Positions 44,899-53,516 of a stretch of 59,151 nt of DNA are shown piece by piece. Source of the DNA: CAYJFD01 sp964369605. Lineage in GTDB: Bacteria > Bacteroidota > Bacteroidia > Bacteroidales > UBA932. The stretch lies in NCBI GenBank assembly GCA_964369605.1, contig CAYJFD010000009.1, positions 1 to 59,151 on the forward strand, written 5' to 3'. The position numbers and the translations under genes were made by a program. Position 1 is the first letter of the stretch. Each line of letters begins with the position of its first letter. The notes below the pieces were generated by a model. That model made no database searches. It was not told the origin of the DNA and saw nothing but the letters and a program-made list of their open reading frames with translations.

Positions 44899-46146
44899 TT
44901 ATTTAATTTTTAATTTATCCTTACTCTTTTGACTTTCATTAAGTTCGCTTAATAGTACCTGCTCTCCTGGAAGTACTCCACTTATTATTTCTACAAAGTC
45001 ATAATTACAATCACCTAGTCTCACCTTTCTCTTCTCTAGATAATCCCCCTTCTTTACAAACATATCATACACGCCTGCCCCTTTGTAATGCTTCCCATTC
45101 TTTATTCGTATAGCATCTATTTCTAAAGATTCTAGTACATAGGTTTCACACCTTAAACCTGAGCGTAGTAGCATATTATCACTATCCTCTAACTGAACAG
45201 TAAAATTTATAGCACCATTAATAGACACTGGATTTATATTTGAAATTATTCCCTCGAGGATTTCACTCTCTATTATTATATGAACTACTCCTCCTAGTGT
45301 CAGCTTCGTCCTATAATAATCACTTATCTGCGCCTCTATCTTAAAATTATTAAGATCAGAGATGATTGCTATTTTCTCACCAGCTCCCACCTGCGAACCG
45401 ATGTTAGTTGCCACATAGGAAAGCACTGCTGCTTGGGGTGATTCTATTCTTGCTTGCTCTAAAGTAATTTTCAACTGCTCAAGCTCCTTTCTAAATATAC
45501 TCAAGTTTAACTCTCTTATCTTCTGGTCGGCTTGCGCCAATGCCTTTCGATTCTCAAACAGCTGCAACTCCTCTTGATATTGCATTTGCGCCACCTCATA
45601 GTTCATCCTTGCTTTTCTTACTGCTGCAGTAGTACTCGCTCCAAGACTATCAAGATATCTTTGATTACTATATTCCAACTCTATATTCTCTAGTTCTATC
45701 TTTTTAACATTTAACCTTGTTTGAGACTCTGAATCATTTATTTGATTTTGTAGCTTTAGTTTCTCTAGTTCGAGTACAGTCATCTGCTCTTTATCTAGCT
45801 TCATCAGATAGTCGCTCTGTAATTTGCTTAAATCTAATTCAAGTATAGGGCTACCCTTTTCTAAAATACTTCCAGCTTGACTATGCACTTTTAATATCTT
45901 TGATGATATCGGCGAATTTATTATTTGCTCAAATGCTGGAACTACCTTCCCTGTAGCTGGCAGAGTTAATTCTATATCTCCTCTATCTGCTGTCGCTAAC
46001 AATATTTGTCTAGAGTCCACCTTTGGCTCTATTAAAAGAGAAACAATATATATTACAAATAATAATACAGCTAGATAACTCAAGCATTTCAGTATAAATA
46101 CTAACCTTTCTTTTCGAATTCTATGTTTACTCACCTTTACATCCAT
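44899..46146 (-). CDS. periplasmic adaptor (HlyD/MacA-like efflux subunit)
   Basis: A 415-residue protein anchored by one TM at ~21-45 (LSYLAVLLFVIYIVSLLI). A barrel-sandwich half (TLPATGKVVPAFEQIINSP, SILEKGSPILELD) is followed by a long coiled-coil hairpin (~115-225) and a second lipoyl half (SQVGAGEKIAII). It bridges the ABC permease and TolC in the periplasm. It is the first gene of the operon. A sigma54-like box lies 27-42 bases upstream of the ATG. Confidence 0.9.
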   Translation of the reverse strand: MDVKVSKHRIRKERLVFILKCLSYLAVLLFVIYIVSLLIEPKVDSRQILLATADRGDIELTLPATGKVVPAFEQIINSPISSKILKVHSQAGSILEKGSPILELDLSKLQSDYLMKLDKEQMTVLELEKLKLQNQINDSESQTRLNVKKIELENIELEYSNQRYLDSLGASTTAAVRKARMNYEVAQMQYQEELQLFENRKALAQADQKIRELNLSIFRKELEQLKITLEQARIESPQAAVLSYVATNIGSQVGAGEKIAIISDLNNFKIEAQISDYYRTKLTLGGVVHIIIESEILEGIISNINPVSINGAINFTVQLEDSDNMLLRSGLRCETYVLESLEIDAIRIKNGKHYKGAGVYDMFVKKGDYLEKRKVRLGDCNYDFVEIISGVLPGEQVLLSELNESQKSKDKLKIK

Positions 46147-46172
46147 AGTTTTGTTCTTTTTTCTTTCATAGA

Positions 46173-46188
46173 ATCCAAAAATATGCCA
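46173..46188 (-). promoter_or_regulatory. sigma54-like promoter box of the MacAB-TolC operon
   Basis: The minus strand reads TGGCATATTTTTGGAT. The GG of the -24 element and the G of the -12 element are at the correct spacing, though the -12 C is A. It is near-identical to the box at 57020-57035. The operon encodes its own NtrC-type activator, which supports the call. Confidence 0.5.
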
Positions 46189-46325
46189 AGAACAAAACCC
46201 TCTGATTATCTGAAATATACTCTACACTTCAGTGTTCGATTCCGAACACTTCAAACAGAAATGAACATAAAATTATATATGTGATAAATATAATCTTTTT
46301 TGTATATCAATTTTTACTCCTTTGC

Positions 46326-46356
46326 TTGTTTAATTTATATTTTTTCGGTATCTTTG
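46326..46356 (+). promoter_or_regulatory. promoter of the NPCBM-repeat gene
   Basis: TTG at 46326-46328, a 20-base spacer, then TATCTTTG at 46349-46356. This is close to the full TTTG-N20-TAnnTTTG consensus, 24 bases before the ATG at 46381. Confidence 0.7.
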
Positions 46357-46380
46357 GAGGTATGCTAAATAAATAAACTT

Positions 46381-49197
46381 ATGAAACGAATATTATTCTT
46401 ATTATTGGTATTTATTTGTGCTGGTTATATCGACCTAGCTGCTCAACCTAAATACCTAGTTAACTTACACGAACCTGTAGAGATGTATCGCTATACACCT
46501 TACAAATTTAACGGGCTAGACTCAAAGAAAGTTGAAATGAGTGGAGGACTTGATTGGTTTGGCGGTTTTACTATTCACTGTACTCAAGGTCCATATACTC
46601 CAGGGTTCGCGACATTTAATCTTGAAGGTAAATACTCTAAGATGCTCTTTGTGTTAGGGGCTGAAAATAGTGGAACTGGCGCAGGAGGCACCGGCATAGA
46701 TATAGAGCCAAATATTATTGCTGCATACGCTGACGGGCGCAAAGTTTTGGATCAAGTTATATATGGATACTCTACTCCAAAGCGTATGGAAATCGATCTC
46801 ACGGGAGTGAATGAACTTAAATTCATTATCGTCAAAGGAGATATTACTATCGCCTTTGGGGAGGTTACATTATGGAAGGAAGGAGAAAGTCCTATTGAAA
46901 CTGGAAATATTATAAACTCTGCCCCAAAAATCACCGAAATAGGTAAAGATCTTAAACCTTATTTTTACAACTATAAGTTTGAAAACGTATCTCCGAATGA
47001 TAAACTTAAAGCTATTCATATAAACGGAAGAGAGTACTTCTATGGACTTAAAGCCGATATGAATATGGGACTCGTAGGCAATAATCCTGGCTGGGCCTAT
47101 TTTAATCTTCGTAATCAATATTCAAAGTTAAATTTTACTATCGGACCTATTGATAATCAAGATAGTCAAGGAAGTGGATGGTTCACAGTCAAAGCAGATG
47201 GCAAAATAATCTACGAACTTGAAATGAGTTATCAAGATATCTCTCAGCGTGTATCACTAGATGTAAGTGGCTGCGAAATGCTCTCCTTCCACTCTGAACA
47301 GTCTTCACACTCAGTGAGTGCTGGAATAGCAGAGATTATATTATATCCAAAAGGACAAGAAGCTTTAGCAGAGCGCTCTGAGGCAGAATCAACGGTAGAT
47401 CCGCGTTTAAAAAATCTTCCTGATGTATGTAAGCTAATATCAAATATTCCTCCTTATTCGAAAGGATCTCAAACTTCAAAACAGATATATGATGGGACTT
47501 CGGATCATATCACCTTCTCTATGGGCGGGGTTAAATTTAATGAAGGGATAATACTTTACGAAAAAGCAAGTGTTCTTGATGATAATACATCTGCTTATGC
47601 GATTTTTGATTTAGGGAATGAATTTGACTATGTAAGCTTCGTGGCTGGCTATATCGGGAAGAGTGGTGCTTTAATCAACGACCGCTTAAAAGTTTACGCA
47701 GACGATGAACTTATGCTAGATATACCTCTTATGGCCACACATCCGAATCAAAACATCATTATTCCACTAAATCGTTGTCGTCGCCTACGTATCGAGAACG
47801 AAGGCTCTTCTATGCTTAATGCCGCTGCCTTTGGTGTTGCAGACTTAGTAGTATACCGTGGTGAACCTGTAGAAAATGATCTTTTTGTTCACCCTATTCC
47901 TGAGTTACCACATACTGTAGATCTAATCGATCTTGGCGCTCCCTACATTCACTATGTGAGCCCTATGAAGGATAGTAAGGATAAAATATTTTATGACGGT
48001 TCTACTATAAGAAATTATTTTGAACTAGACGGCAGAAGAATTAATAAAGGGTTTATGTTACAGACAAGCGTTCACTTTTCACTTGATCATGGAATATTAT
48101 CAGGGACTGATGGAGCAGCAGCTGGTGCTATTGGAGGTGCCGCGGTCGGAGCATCCTTTATCGCAAGTGGTGTTACAATAGGTGGCGCAGTAGTCGGCAG
48201 CACTTTAGCAGGAGTAGCTGCATTCTTAATGCTTGCTGCTGGTGGTGAAGCTTTAGAAAATTCTTGTGCTGCATTCAATACTTACGGAGCATATAATAGT
48301 CTCACCTTCACTGTTGCTTGCTATAAACCAAGACTATCAAATCTTGTTAGCGACTATAAGGAAACGCTCATCATAGGTACTGATCAACAAATCGCAGCTC
48401 AAATAGCGGTATATGAGACGATGGAGCCTCAAACCATAACTGTGCCATTAAATGAATGTGAACAGTTAATGTTCTGGCTTTCGAATACAGATAATTGGTC
48501 AGGCCAATATATATTCTACGACATAGTAGTATCTAAAGATAATAGCGAATTAATTCTACCTAAGGACGCTAGGATTTCAACAGCTATCATAACTGAGCCT
48601 ATTTATACCGATAAAACTATGGTCGAGTGGGTAAGTCCAAGCTCTCCTGGGCAAAAAAGCGTGGATGAATACTTGAAAGTAACTAGAAATTCTTATTATG
48701 CTGTTAATGATATCATCAAGAAATCTGCGCCTGACTATAAGATACACACATACTTCCTTGAAAGTAATAACGGAGAAATATGTAAAGCAATCAACTTAAT
48801 GCATATACATAGTGAGAATGCTATGTCTATAGTCGATGAATATCGATATAGTGCAGAATATGTTGATAAACTCAGAGACTTAAAAGCTACTTATGCAAAT
48901 CTTAAGCTCATGCATGCTAGTGCCTTAACCGGCCTACCAGAGCTAGGAGTTAAGGCTATCTCTGCGGGTAAGATGGTTAAAGAATTAAAAAAACTAAACA
49001 ATGTATACGAAGAATTGGTAGATCAACTCTACCAAGAGAAACTTGCTGAAACTGAATTCTTAGGCTATATCGTTAATAATGCACTAAATATCGATGGAAA
49101 ACAAAGCACTGAAACCACGATTTTCTGTCCACTTCTCGAAGGAGAAACACCCCCTTCATCTGAACTCCAGATGGTAGAAAATTTTGAGTTAAAGTAG
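46381..49197 (+). CDS. secreted NPCBM-repeat protein with an inserted glycine-zipper hairpin
   Basis: A 938-residue exported protein (signal peptide ILFLLLVFICAGYIDLAAQ). Four NPCBM/NEW2-like jelly-roll repeats have cores near residues 57, 217, 383 and 550: LDWFGGFTIHC, REYFYGLKADM, GVKFNEGIILYE and GRRINKGFMLQ. The family is a putative carbohydrate-binding module. The fourth repeat is interrupted at ~573-622 by a Gly/Ala-rich hydrophobic stretch (AAAGAIGGAAVGASFIAS, then GGAVVGSTLAGVAAFLML) able to form a membrane hairpin. Residues ~750-938 are a helical region without recognised domain. It is a single gene with a good promoter. The role is unknown; a surface-binding or membrane-inserting protein is possible. 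Confidence 0.75.
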   Translation: MKRILFLLLVFICAGYIDLAAQPKYLVNLHEPVEMYRYTPYKFNGLDSKKVEMSGGLDWFGGFTIHCTQGPYTPGFATFNLEGKYSKMLFVLGAENSGTGAGGTGIDIEPNIIAAYADGRKVLDQVIYGYSTPKRMEIDLTGVNELKFIIVKGDITIAFGEVTLWKEGESPIETGNIINSAPKITEIGKDLKPYFYNYKFENVSPNDKLKAIHINGREYFYGLKADMNMGLVGNNPGWAYFNLRNQYSKLNFTIGPIDNQDSQGSGWFTVKADGKIIYELEMSYQDISQRVSLDVSGCEMLSFHSEQSSHSVSAGIAEIILYPKGQEALAERSEAESTVDPRLKNLPDVCKLISNIPPYSKGSQTSKQIYDGTSDHITFSMGGVKFNEGIILYEKASVLDDNTSAYAIFDLGNEFDYVSFVAGYIGKSGALINDRLKVYADDELMLDIPLMATHPNQNIIIPLNRCRRLRIENEGSSMLNAAAFGVADLVVYRGEPVENDLFVHPIPELPHTVDLIDLGAPYIHYVSPMKDSKDKIFYDGSTIRNYFELDGRRINKGFMLQTSVHFSLDHGILSGTDGAAAGAIGGAAVGASFIASGVTIGGAVVGSTLAGVAAFLMLAAGGEALENSCAAFNTYGAYNSLTFTVACYKPRLSNLVSDYKETLIIGTDQQIAAQIAVYETMEPQTITVPLNECEQLMFWLSNTDNWSGQYIFYDIVVSKDNSELILPKDARISTAIITEPIYTDKTMVEWVSPSSPGQKSVDEYLKVTRNSYYAVNDIIKKSAPDYKIHTYFLESNNGEICKAINLMHIHSENAMSIVDEYRYSAEYVDKLRDLKATYANLKLMHASALTGLPELGVKAISAGKMVKELKKLNNVYEELVDQLYQEKLAETEFLGYIVNNALNIDGKQSTETTIFCPLLEGETPPSSELQMVENFELK

Positions 49198-49202
49198 CCG
49201 CC

Positions 49203-49570
49203 CGATATCGCATTCCCACCCACAACGGAAGATTAATCTTGGGGCTAACACCATATCTTCCTTAGGTGGGTGTGAATGCTTTACTCTGTTAGATTTTTGA
49301 GTCGTATTTACATAGCTATATAGTTCAAGCCTCATCCATAAGCAGTACTACTAGGAAATCCACTCCGATCTGAAATATAAATACCTCGCCCGTCGGCAAA
49401 AAACGCTCTCAGGGCACAAAAACTCCGACGGACCACCTCTTTTCACTCCAAAACAGGCCACCCGTCGGCAAAAGATGCTCTGTGGAAGCGATTTTGACAA
49501 CGGACCAAATAATTTTATCTAACATTACGCACCATCCATCCATCATAGATAGTATCGCACTCCCACCCAA
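49203..49570 (-). repeat. composite intergenic repeat, locus B (inverted relative to A and C)
   Basis: The ~68-base palindromic unit lies at 49208-49277, with ends CATTCCCACCC and GTGGGTGTGAATG and an inner GGAAGAT/ATCTTCC stem. The twin 72-base units read on the minus strand. Unit 2 has a perfect stem (49425-49431 with 49390-49396). Unit 1 has a decayed opening arm (49497-49503, ACAACGG on the plus strand) and a normal closing arm at 49462-49468. The outer flanks carry similar direct repeats, CGATATCGCATTCCCACCC at 49202-49220 and AGTATCGCACTCCCACCC at 49551-49568. No gene is supported in this interval. Confidence 0.85.
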
Positions 49571-49583
49571 GTTTTCGAAATAT

Positions 49584-49613
49584 AATCCCCACAAGGTAAG
49601 CCAAGTGGGGATT
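49584..49613 (-). terminator. intrinsic terminator of the 49633 lipoprotein gene
   Basis: A perfect 9-bp stem, AATCCCCAC (49584-49592) with GTGGGGATT (49605-49613), around a 12-base loop. On the minus strand it is followed by A/T-rich sequence. It is placed 20 bases past the gene's stop. Confidence 0.7.
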
Positions 49614-49632
49614 AATTAGTTGTTAGCAATAT

Positions 49633-50073
49633 TTATTCGAATCTCAAATATGTAGTATTTTCAGATTTAGCACGCTGAGGCTGAGGCGAACTTATATCTT
49701 CATACGAAATCTCTAATGCATCCTCTGAAATTTCTATAATATTCCATTCAAATGTATCGCCATCATTACTTTTGAACTTGATTGTCTTTCCTGAATAAGT
49801 GTAAGAACCTAGTTCATTTTTTTCCTCTTTGATCTGTTCAGAATTAATAATGGAAATGCTTGGATAATTCATTGAGTATTCTCCGTTTTCCTTAAAACTA
49901 ACGGTAATGGGTTGTTCTCCTTCTTCAGGCTTTTCCCAATCAACTCCATCGCCGCTATACTCTGTTCCAGTCCAAGTTTTACATAGCAAATCTGGATCAG
50001 TTTTTTCACAAGCAAGCACTACAAAAGAAACAATTATAGCGCAAATCGATTTTAATAATAGTTTTCGTTTCAT
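49633..50073 (-). CDS. small lipocalin-like lipoprotein
   Basis: A 146-residue lipoprotein with lipobox VVLAC (Cys21) and acidic tether (EKTDPDLLC). The mature part is a short beta-strand-rich domain, KTWTGTEYSGDGVDWEKPEE then TVSFKENGEYSMNY and YTYSGKTIKFKSNDGDTFEW. This pattern resembles Bacteroidota lipocalin-like/DUF proteins that begin with 'L.G.W'. Ligand and role unknown. It is monocistronic between a terminator and a gene-free stretch. Confidence 0.75.
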   Translation of the reverse strand: MKRKLLLKSICAIIVSFVVLACEKTDPDLLCKTWTGTEYSGDGVDWEKPEEGEQPITVSFKENGEYSMNYPSISIINSEQIKEEKNELGSYTYSGKTIKFKSNDGDTFEWNIIEISEDALEISYEDISSPQPQRAKSENTTYLRFE

Positions 50074-50329
50074 AAGTATATATGTTTAAATAAATTTATT
50101 GCAATATTCGACATAGAATGTCTTTTTGCTTGCCTCATTCTGTAATGAAAGTTCATCACGCGAGGCCACTGACAATAGATGACAGATATATTTCTAGAAG
50201 TACTGACTTTCTATCCAATAATATTTTTTGATGCTCGTAAATCATATAATTTTACTTTTAGGTAATTTCATTAGAACTTCAAAATAGGTTGAACGGATAC
50301 ACTACAAAGAAAAAAAAAAATAACATATA
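50074..50329. other. gene-free stretch
   Basis: About 256 bases upstream of the small lipoprotein with no credible frame. A small palindrome, GACAT-AGA-ATGTC, lies at 50110-50122, and a run of A at 50310-50320 precedes the ABC-operon terminator. No TAnnTTTG element is visible upstream of the lipoprotein start. Confidence 0.5.
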
Positions 50330-50371
50330 CAAAAAAGTTAGGAATAAATACCAAGTATACTATTCCTAACT
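50330..50371 (-). terminator. intrinsic terminator of the second ABC operon
   Basis: An 11-bp perfect stem, AGTTAGGAATA (50336-50346) with TATTCCTAACT (50361-50371). On the minus strand it is followed by TTTTTT (50330-50335). It lies 20 bases after the ATPase gene, which is the last of the operon. Confidence 0.88.
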
Positions 50372-50390
50372 AATTTAAAATCATAATTTT

Positions 50391-51071
50391 CTACATTTGC
50401 TCTTCTATGCTATCTACGATTTTACCGTCGAATAGATTGATTACTCTATGGGCATATTTACTATCTCTTAGTGAGTGAGTGACCATTAAAATAGTCGCAC
50501 CTTCTTGGTTTAGCTCCTTTAGCAGGTTCATTACTTCTATACCATTTGTTGAATCTAGATTTCCTGTTGGCTCATCAGCCAGGATTATCTTAGGGTTAGA
50601 AACTACTGCTCGCGCAATAGCTACGCGTTGCTGCTGCCCTCCAGAAAGCTGCTGAGGGAAGTGTTGCGCTCGATGCGATATTGCCATTCTCTTTAGAATG
50701 GCGTCCACCATCTCTTTTCTTTTCTTTGCTGGAATCTTCTGATAGATTAAAGGAAGCTCAACGTTCTCATAAACCGAAAGTTCATCGATAAGGTTAAAGC
50801 TCTGAAAAACAAAACCGATGTTTCCCTTCCTTGATTTACTACGTCCATTTTCCGTTAATTTAGCCATCTCCATCTCATCTAGCTTATAACTACCTGATGT
50901 TGGGTTGTCTAAAAGTCCTAATATATTTAGTAGCGTAGATTTTCCACAGCCCGAAGGCCCCATTATGGCTACAAATTCCCCTTTCTTAATCTCGAAAGAT
51001 ACTTGATTTAGGGCTACTGTTTCGATTTCCTCTGTACGGAAAACTTTTTCTAATTTGTTAACGTTGATCAT
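50391..51071 (-). CDS. ABC transporter ATP-binding protein (MacB/LolD type) of the second operon
   Basis: A 226-residue ATPase. Walker A is GPSGCGKST, followed by VFQSFNLIDELSVYENV, the signature LSGGQQQRVAIARA, Walker B IILADEPTGNLDS and the switch MVTHS (the H-loop His is kept). It powers the two ~800-residue FtsX-type permeases encoded just upstream, 38 bases away. It is last in the operon and followed by a strong terminator. No adaptor or TolC gene accompanies this operon. Confidence 0.93.
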   Translation of the reverse strand: MINVNKLEKVFRTEEIETVALNQVSFEIKKGEFVAIMGPSGCGKSTLLNILGLLDNPTSGSYKLDEMEMAKLTENGRSKSRKGNIGFVFQSFNLIDELSVYENVELPLIYQKIPAKKRKEMVDAILKRMAISHRAQHFPQQLSGGQQQRVAIARAVVSNPKIILADEPTGNLDSTNGIEVMNLLKELNQEGATILMVTHSLRDSKYAHRVINLFDGKIVDSIEEQM

Positions 51072-51109
51072 GATTTTATGTTTTTAATTATTAATGAATT
51101 ATTTCTGTT

Positions 51110-53491
51110 CTATTCACTTTTTACTACTGCTGCTGGGTTGCGACTGGCTGCTATATATGTTTGGACTAGTGTGGTCGATATAGCTATCAAGGCTGTGCCT
51201 AGGCAGGCTACTATGAATATCCAGGCAGATAATTTAGTTTGGTATTCGTATTGGTTTAACCATAGATTCATTATGTAGATACTAAGAGGAACGACGATTA
51301 TGAATGAGATGATTATCCATTTGGAAATGCCCTTTAGTAATATGATTATTATCTCACTTGTAGATGAACCATAGACCTTTCTTATGGCGATTTCTCTTCT
51401 TCTTTTTTCTACTGAGAAATTTACTAATGCGAATACTCCGAGGCTTGCGATTACTATAGCTAGTATGCTGAAAAATAGTAGTCTGAATCTTAGGATTCTT
51501 TCGCTCTCATATACCTCATCATAGTGTGTGTCTAGGAATGAGGCTTCATAAATCTGGTCAGGGAATATCTCTTTGAATGTTTTTTCTATGAAATCAATGG
51601 TTTGCTCTTGATTGGTTTCTGATATTTTTATTAATACCTCGCCCGTAGATTCATAACCATAACCGAATTGGAAAATAAGTGGTCCAATATTCTCTGTGGC
51701 CGATCTATAGTTGAAGTTTTTCATAATCCCGCCAAAGGGGTATCTAAGTGTGGAATCTCCAGAGTATGTAGCTACTAACTTGGCTAGAGTTTCGTTCATA
51801 AGACGGTGGGGTACCATATCTAATGTATCTTGATAAACTGCTTTCATATTCAGGGGTGAACCCTCTATTAGTTCTATTCCTAATACATCTATGGTGTGCT
51901 CATCTCCACTAAGTAAATGGACTGTGATATTATTTCCATCTAAATCTTTAACTCCGATAGTTGTTAGGTTTCTTAAATCTACTGGAGTTTGCTCTACAAA
52001 ACTTACAGCTATTACATTAGGAGCTTCTAAGAGTCTATTCCTTACCATCTCAGTTTTACCAGACATATGTAAGCCACTTTTTACAGAGAATACATTATCT
52101 TTATCATATCCTGTATCCATATTTAGCACATAATTTATCTGTTTATTTATCAGCAAAGTAGAGATTATTAAACTTATAGATATGGTGAACTGTAATATGG
52201 TTAATATACCTCTAATATAGGTGTGCCTAATGGATATGGCTCTTTTATTTATAGCTTCAAGAGGCTTTAGTTTAGTAAGAATTATGGCTGGATAAATACC
52301 TGCTATTATTCCTGAAAATAATGGAATGATAATAAATAGTGTGATGATACTGAATGGAGTAGGGCTCATATCTATCTCAAACCCAATATTTTGATTAATT
52401 ATAGGCATTAAAATATAGGCAAGGAAATATGCTAGGACAGAACTAATAAATACTGTAACTATAGCATCGACGATTATACTCATACTAAGTGTAAATCGAT
52501 TAGCTCCGAAAATAGCTCTTATTCCCATTTTTCTAATGATATCCAGTGAACGAGCGATATAAATATTAATGAAATTAATTATAGCTATTACCAAAATCAG
52601 AATGGAAATTAATCCTAATAGGTTTAAATCTTTTTTGCTAACATTATTTGCGTGGGTATACTCTGTAGATTCAGCACTTATATATGAATCCATATATGGC
52701 CTAAGTAGGACTGGCTCTCTGTCTACTTCCTCGCCGTACATAGCCTCTCTTTTCGTATGTAGAGCTTCCTCAAAAACCACATTAAACTCCTCTATATCGA
52801 CCTGAGGTTTTAATAATGCTAATAAATCTGAATTCCAATATCCCCAAGTCATTATATCCTTATCAAAAGAAACACTTAGAAGATCTTCCGTAATCCTATC
52901 GTGTAGGATTATATCTCCTCTATAGGTGGTTTTATCAGGCATGTCATCTATTACAGCATCCACTAGAAGTATAATTTTTCCCTCAAATTTTAAATTTTCT
53001 CCTACCACATCCTCGTATCCAAATAACTTAACAGCAGCTGACCTACTAATAATAACACTGTTTTTTGTTTTAAAAGCCTTATCAATATCACCATAAATCA
53101 CCTTAAAAGGAAGGATTTTAGTAATATTCTGGGAAGCTAAAAGTGCTTGAAGTTTAATGGTTTCCCGGTTCTGATCTAATGGTTTAAATGCTCCAGGAAT
53201 CTTCATGATGAGACTAGATGCTTCTATCTGAGGAAGTTCGTCTGCGAATAATTTTAAAGCATTAGGGACAATAGTGCCAAGTTCTTCCTCTGGATATTCT
53301 ATCCTCACTATCCTGTTTCGATGATCATCATTCCCCATAAAGAATTCTTGGTCGTGATTTAGTTCGCTAGAAATATGAAGATATATAATAAACACTGCTG
53401 TAAGTGCTAGCGACATTCCTAGTAAATTAACTAAGAATGAAAGCGGTTTATGCTTCTTCGAACTTATATTTTCTTTAATGATTTTTAACAT
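51110..53491 (-). CDS. large ABC transporter permease with two FtsX domains, second
   Basis: A 793-residue protein with eight TMs in the layout TM1, periplasmic MacB-PCD, three TMs, TM, second periplasmic domain, three TMs. The FtsX cores are marked by RSLDIIRKMGIRAIFGANRF (~330) and RRREIAIRKVYGSSTSE (~720). This tandem form (~800 residues) is common in Bacteroidota ABC systems of unknown substrate, often regulated by NtrC-like or two-component systems. It pairs with the upstream permease (25-base gap) as a probable heterodimer. Confidence 0.9.
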   Translation of the reverse strand: MLKIIKENISSKKHKPLSFLVNLLGMSLALTAVFIIYLHISSELNHDQEFFMGNDDHRNRIVRIEYPEEELGTIVPNALKLFADELPQIEASSLIMKIPGAFKPLDQNRETIKLQALLASQNITKILPFKVIYGDIDKAFKTKNSVIISRSAAVKLFGYEDVVGENLKFEGKIILLVDAVIDDMPDKTTYRGDIILHDRITEDLLSVSFDKDIMTWGYWNSDLLALLKPQVDIEEFNVVFEEALHTKREAMYGEEVDREPVLLRPYMDSYISAESTEYTHANNVSKKDLNLLGLISILILVIAIINFINIYIARSLDIIRKMGIRAIFGANRFTLSMSIIVDAIVTVFISSVLAYFLAYILMPIINQNIGFEIDMSPTPFSIITLFIIIPLFSGIIAGIYPAIILTKLKPLEAINKRAISIRHTYIRGILTILQFTISISLIISTLLINKQINYVLNMDTGYDKDNVFSVKSGLHMSGKTEMVRNRLLEAPNVIAVSFVEQTPVDLRNLTTIGVKDLDGNNITVHLLSGDEHTIDVLGIELIEGSPLNMKAVYQDTLDMVPHRLMNETLAKLVATYSGDSTLRYPFGGIMKNFNYRSATENIGPLIFQFGYGYESTGEVLIKISETNQEQTIDFIEKTFKEIFPDQIYEASFLDTHYDEVYESERILRFRLLFFSILAIVIASLGVFALVNFSVEKRRREIAIRKVYGSSTSEIIIILLKGISKWIIISFIIVVPLSIYIMNLWLNQYEYQTKLSAWIFIVACLGTALIAISTTLVQTYIAASRNPAAVVKSE

Positions 53492-53516
53492 TTTAAAGAG
53501 TTTTTTAGTTGTCTAC

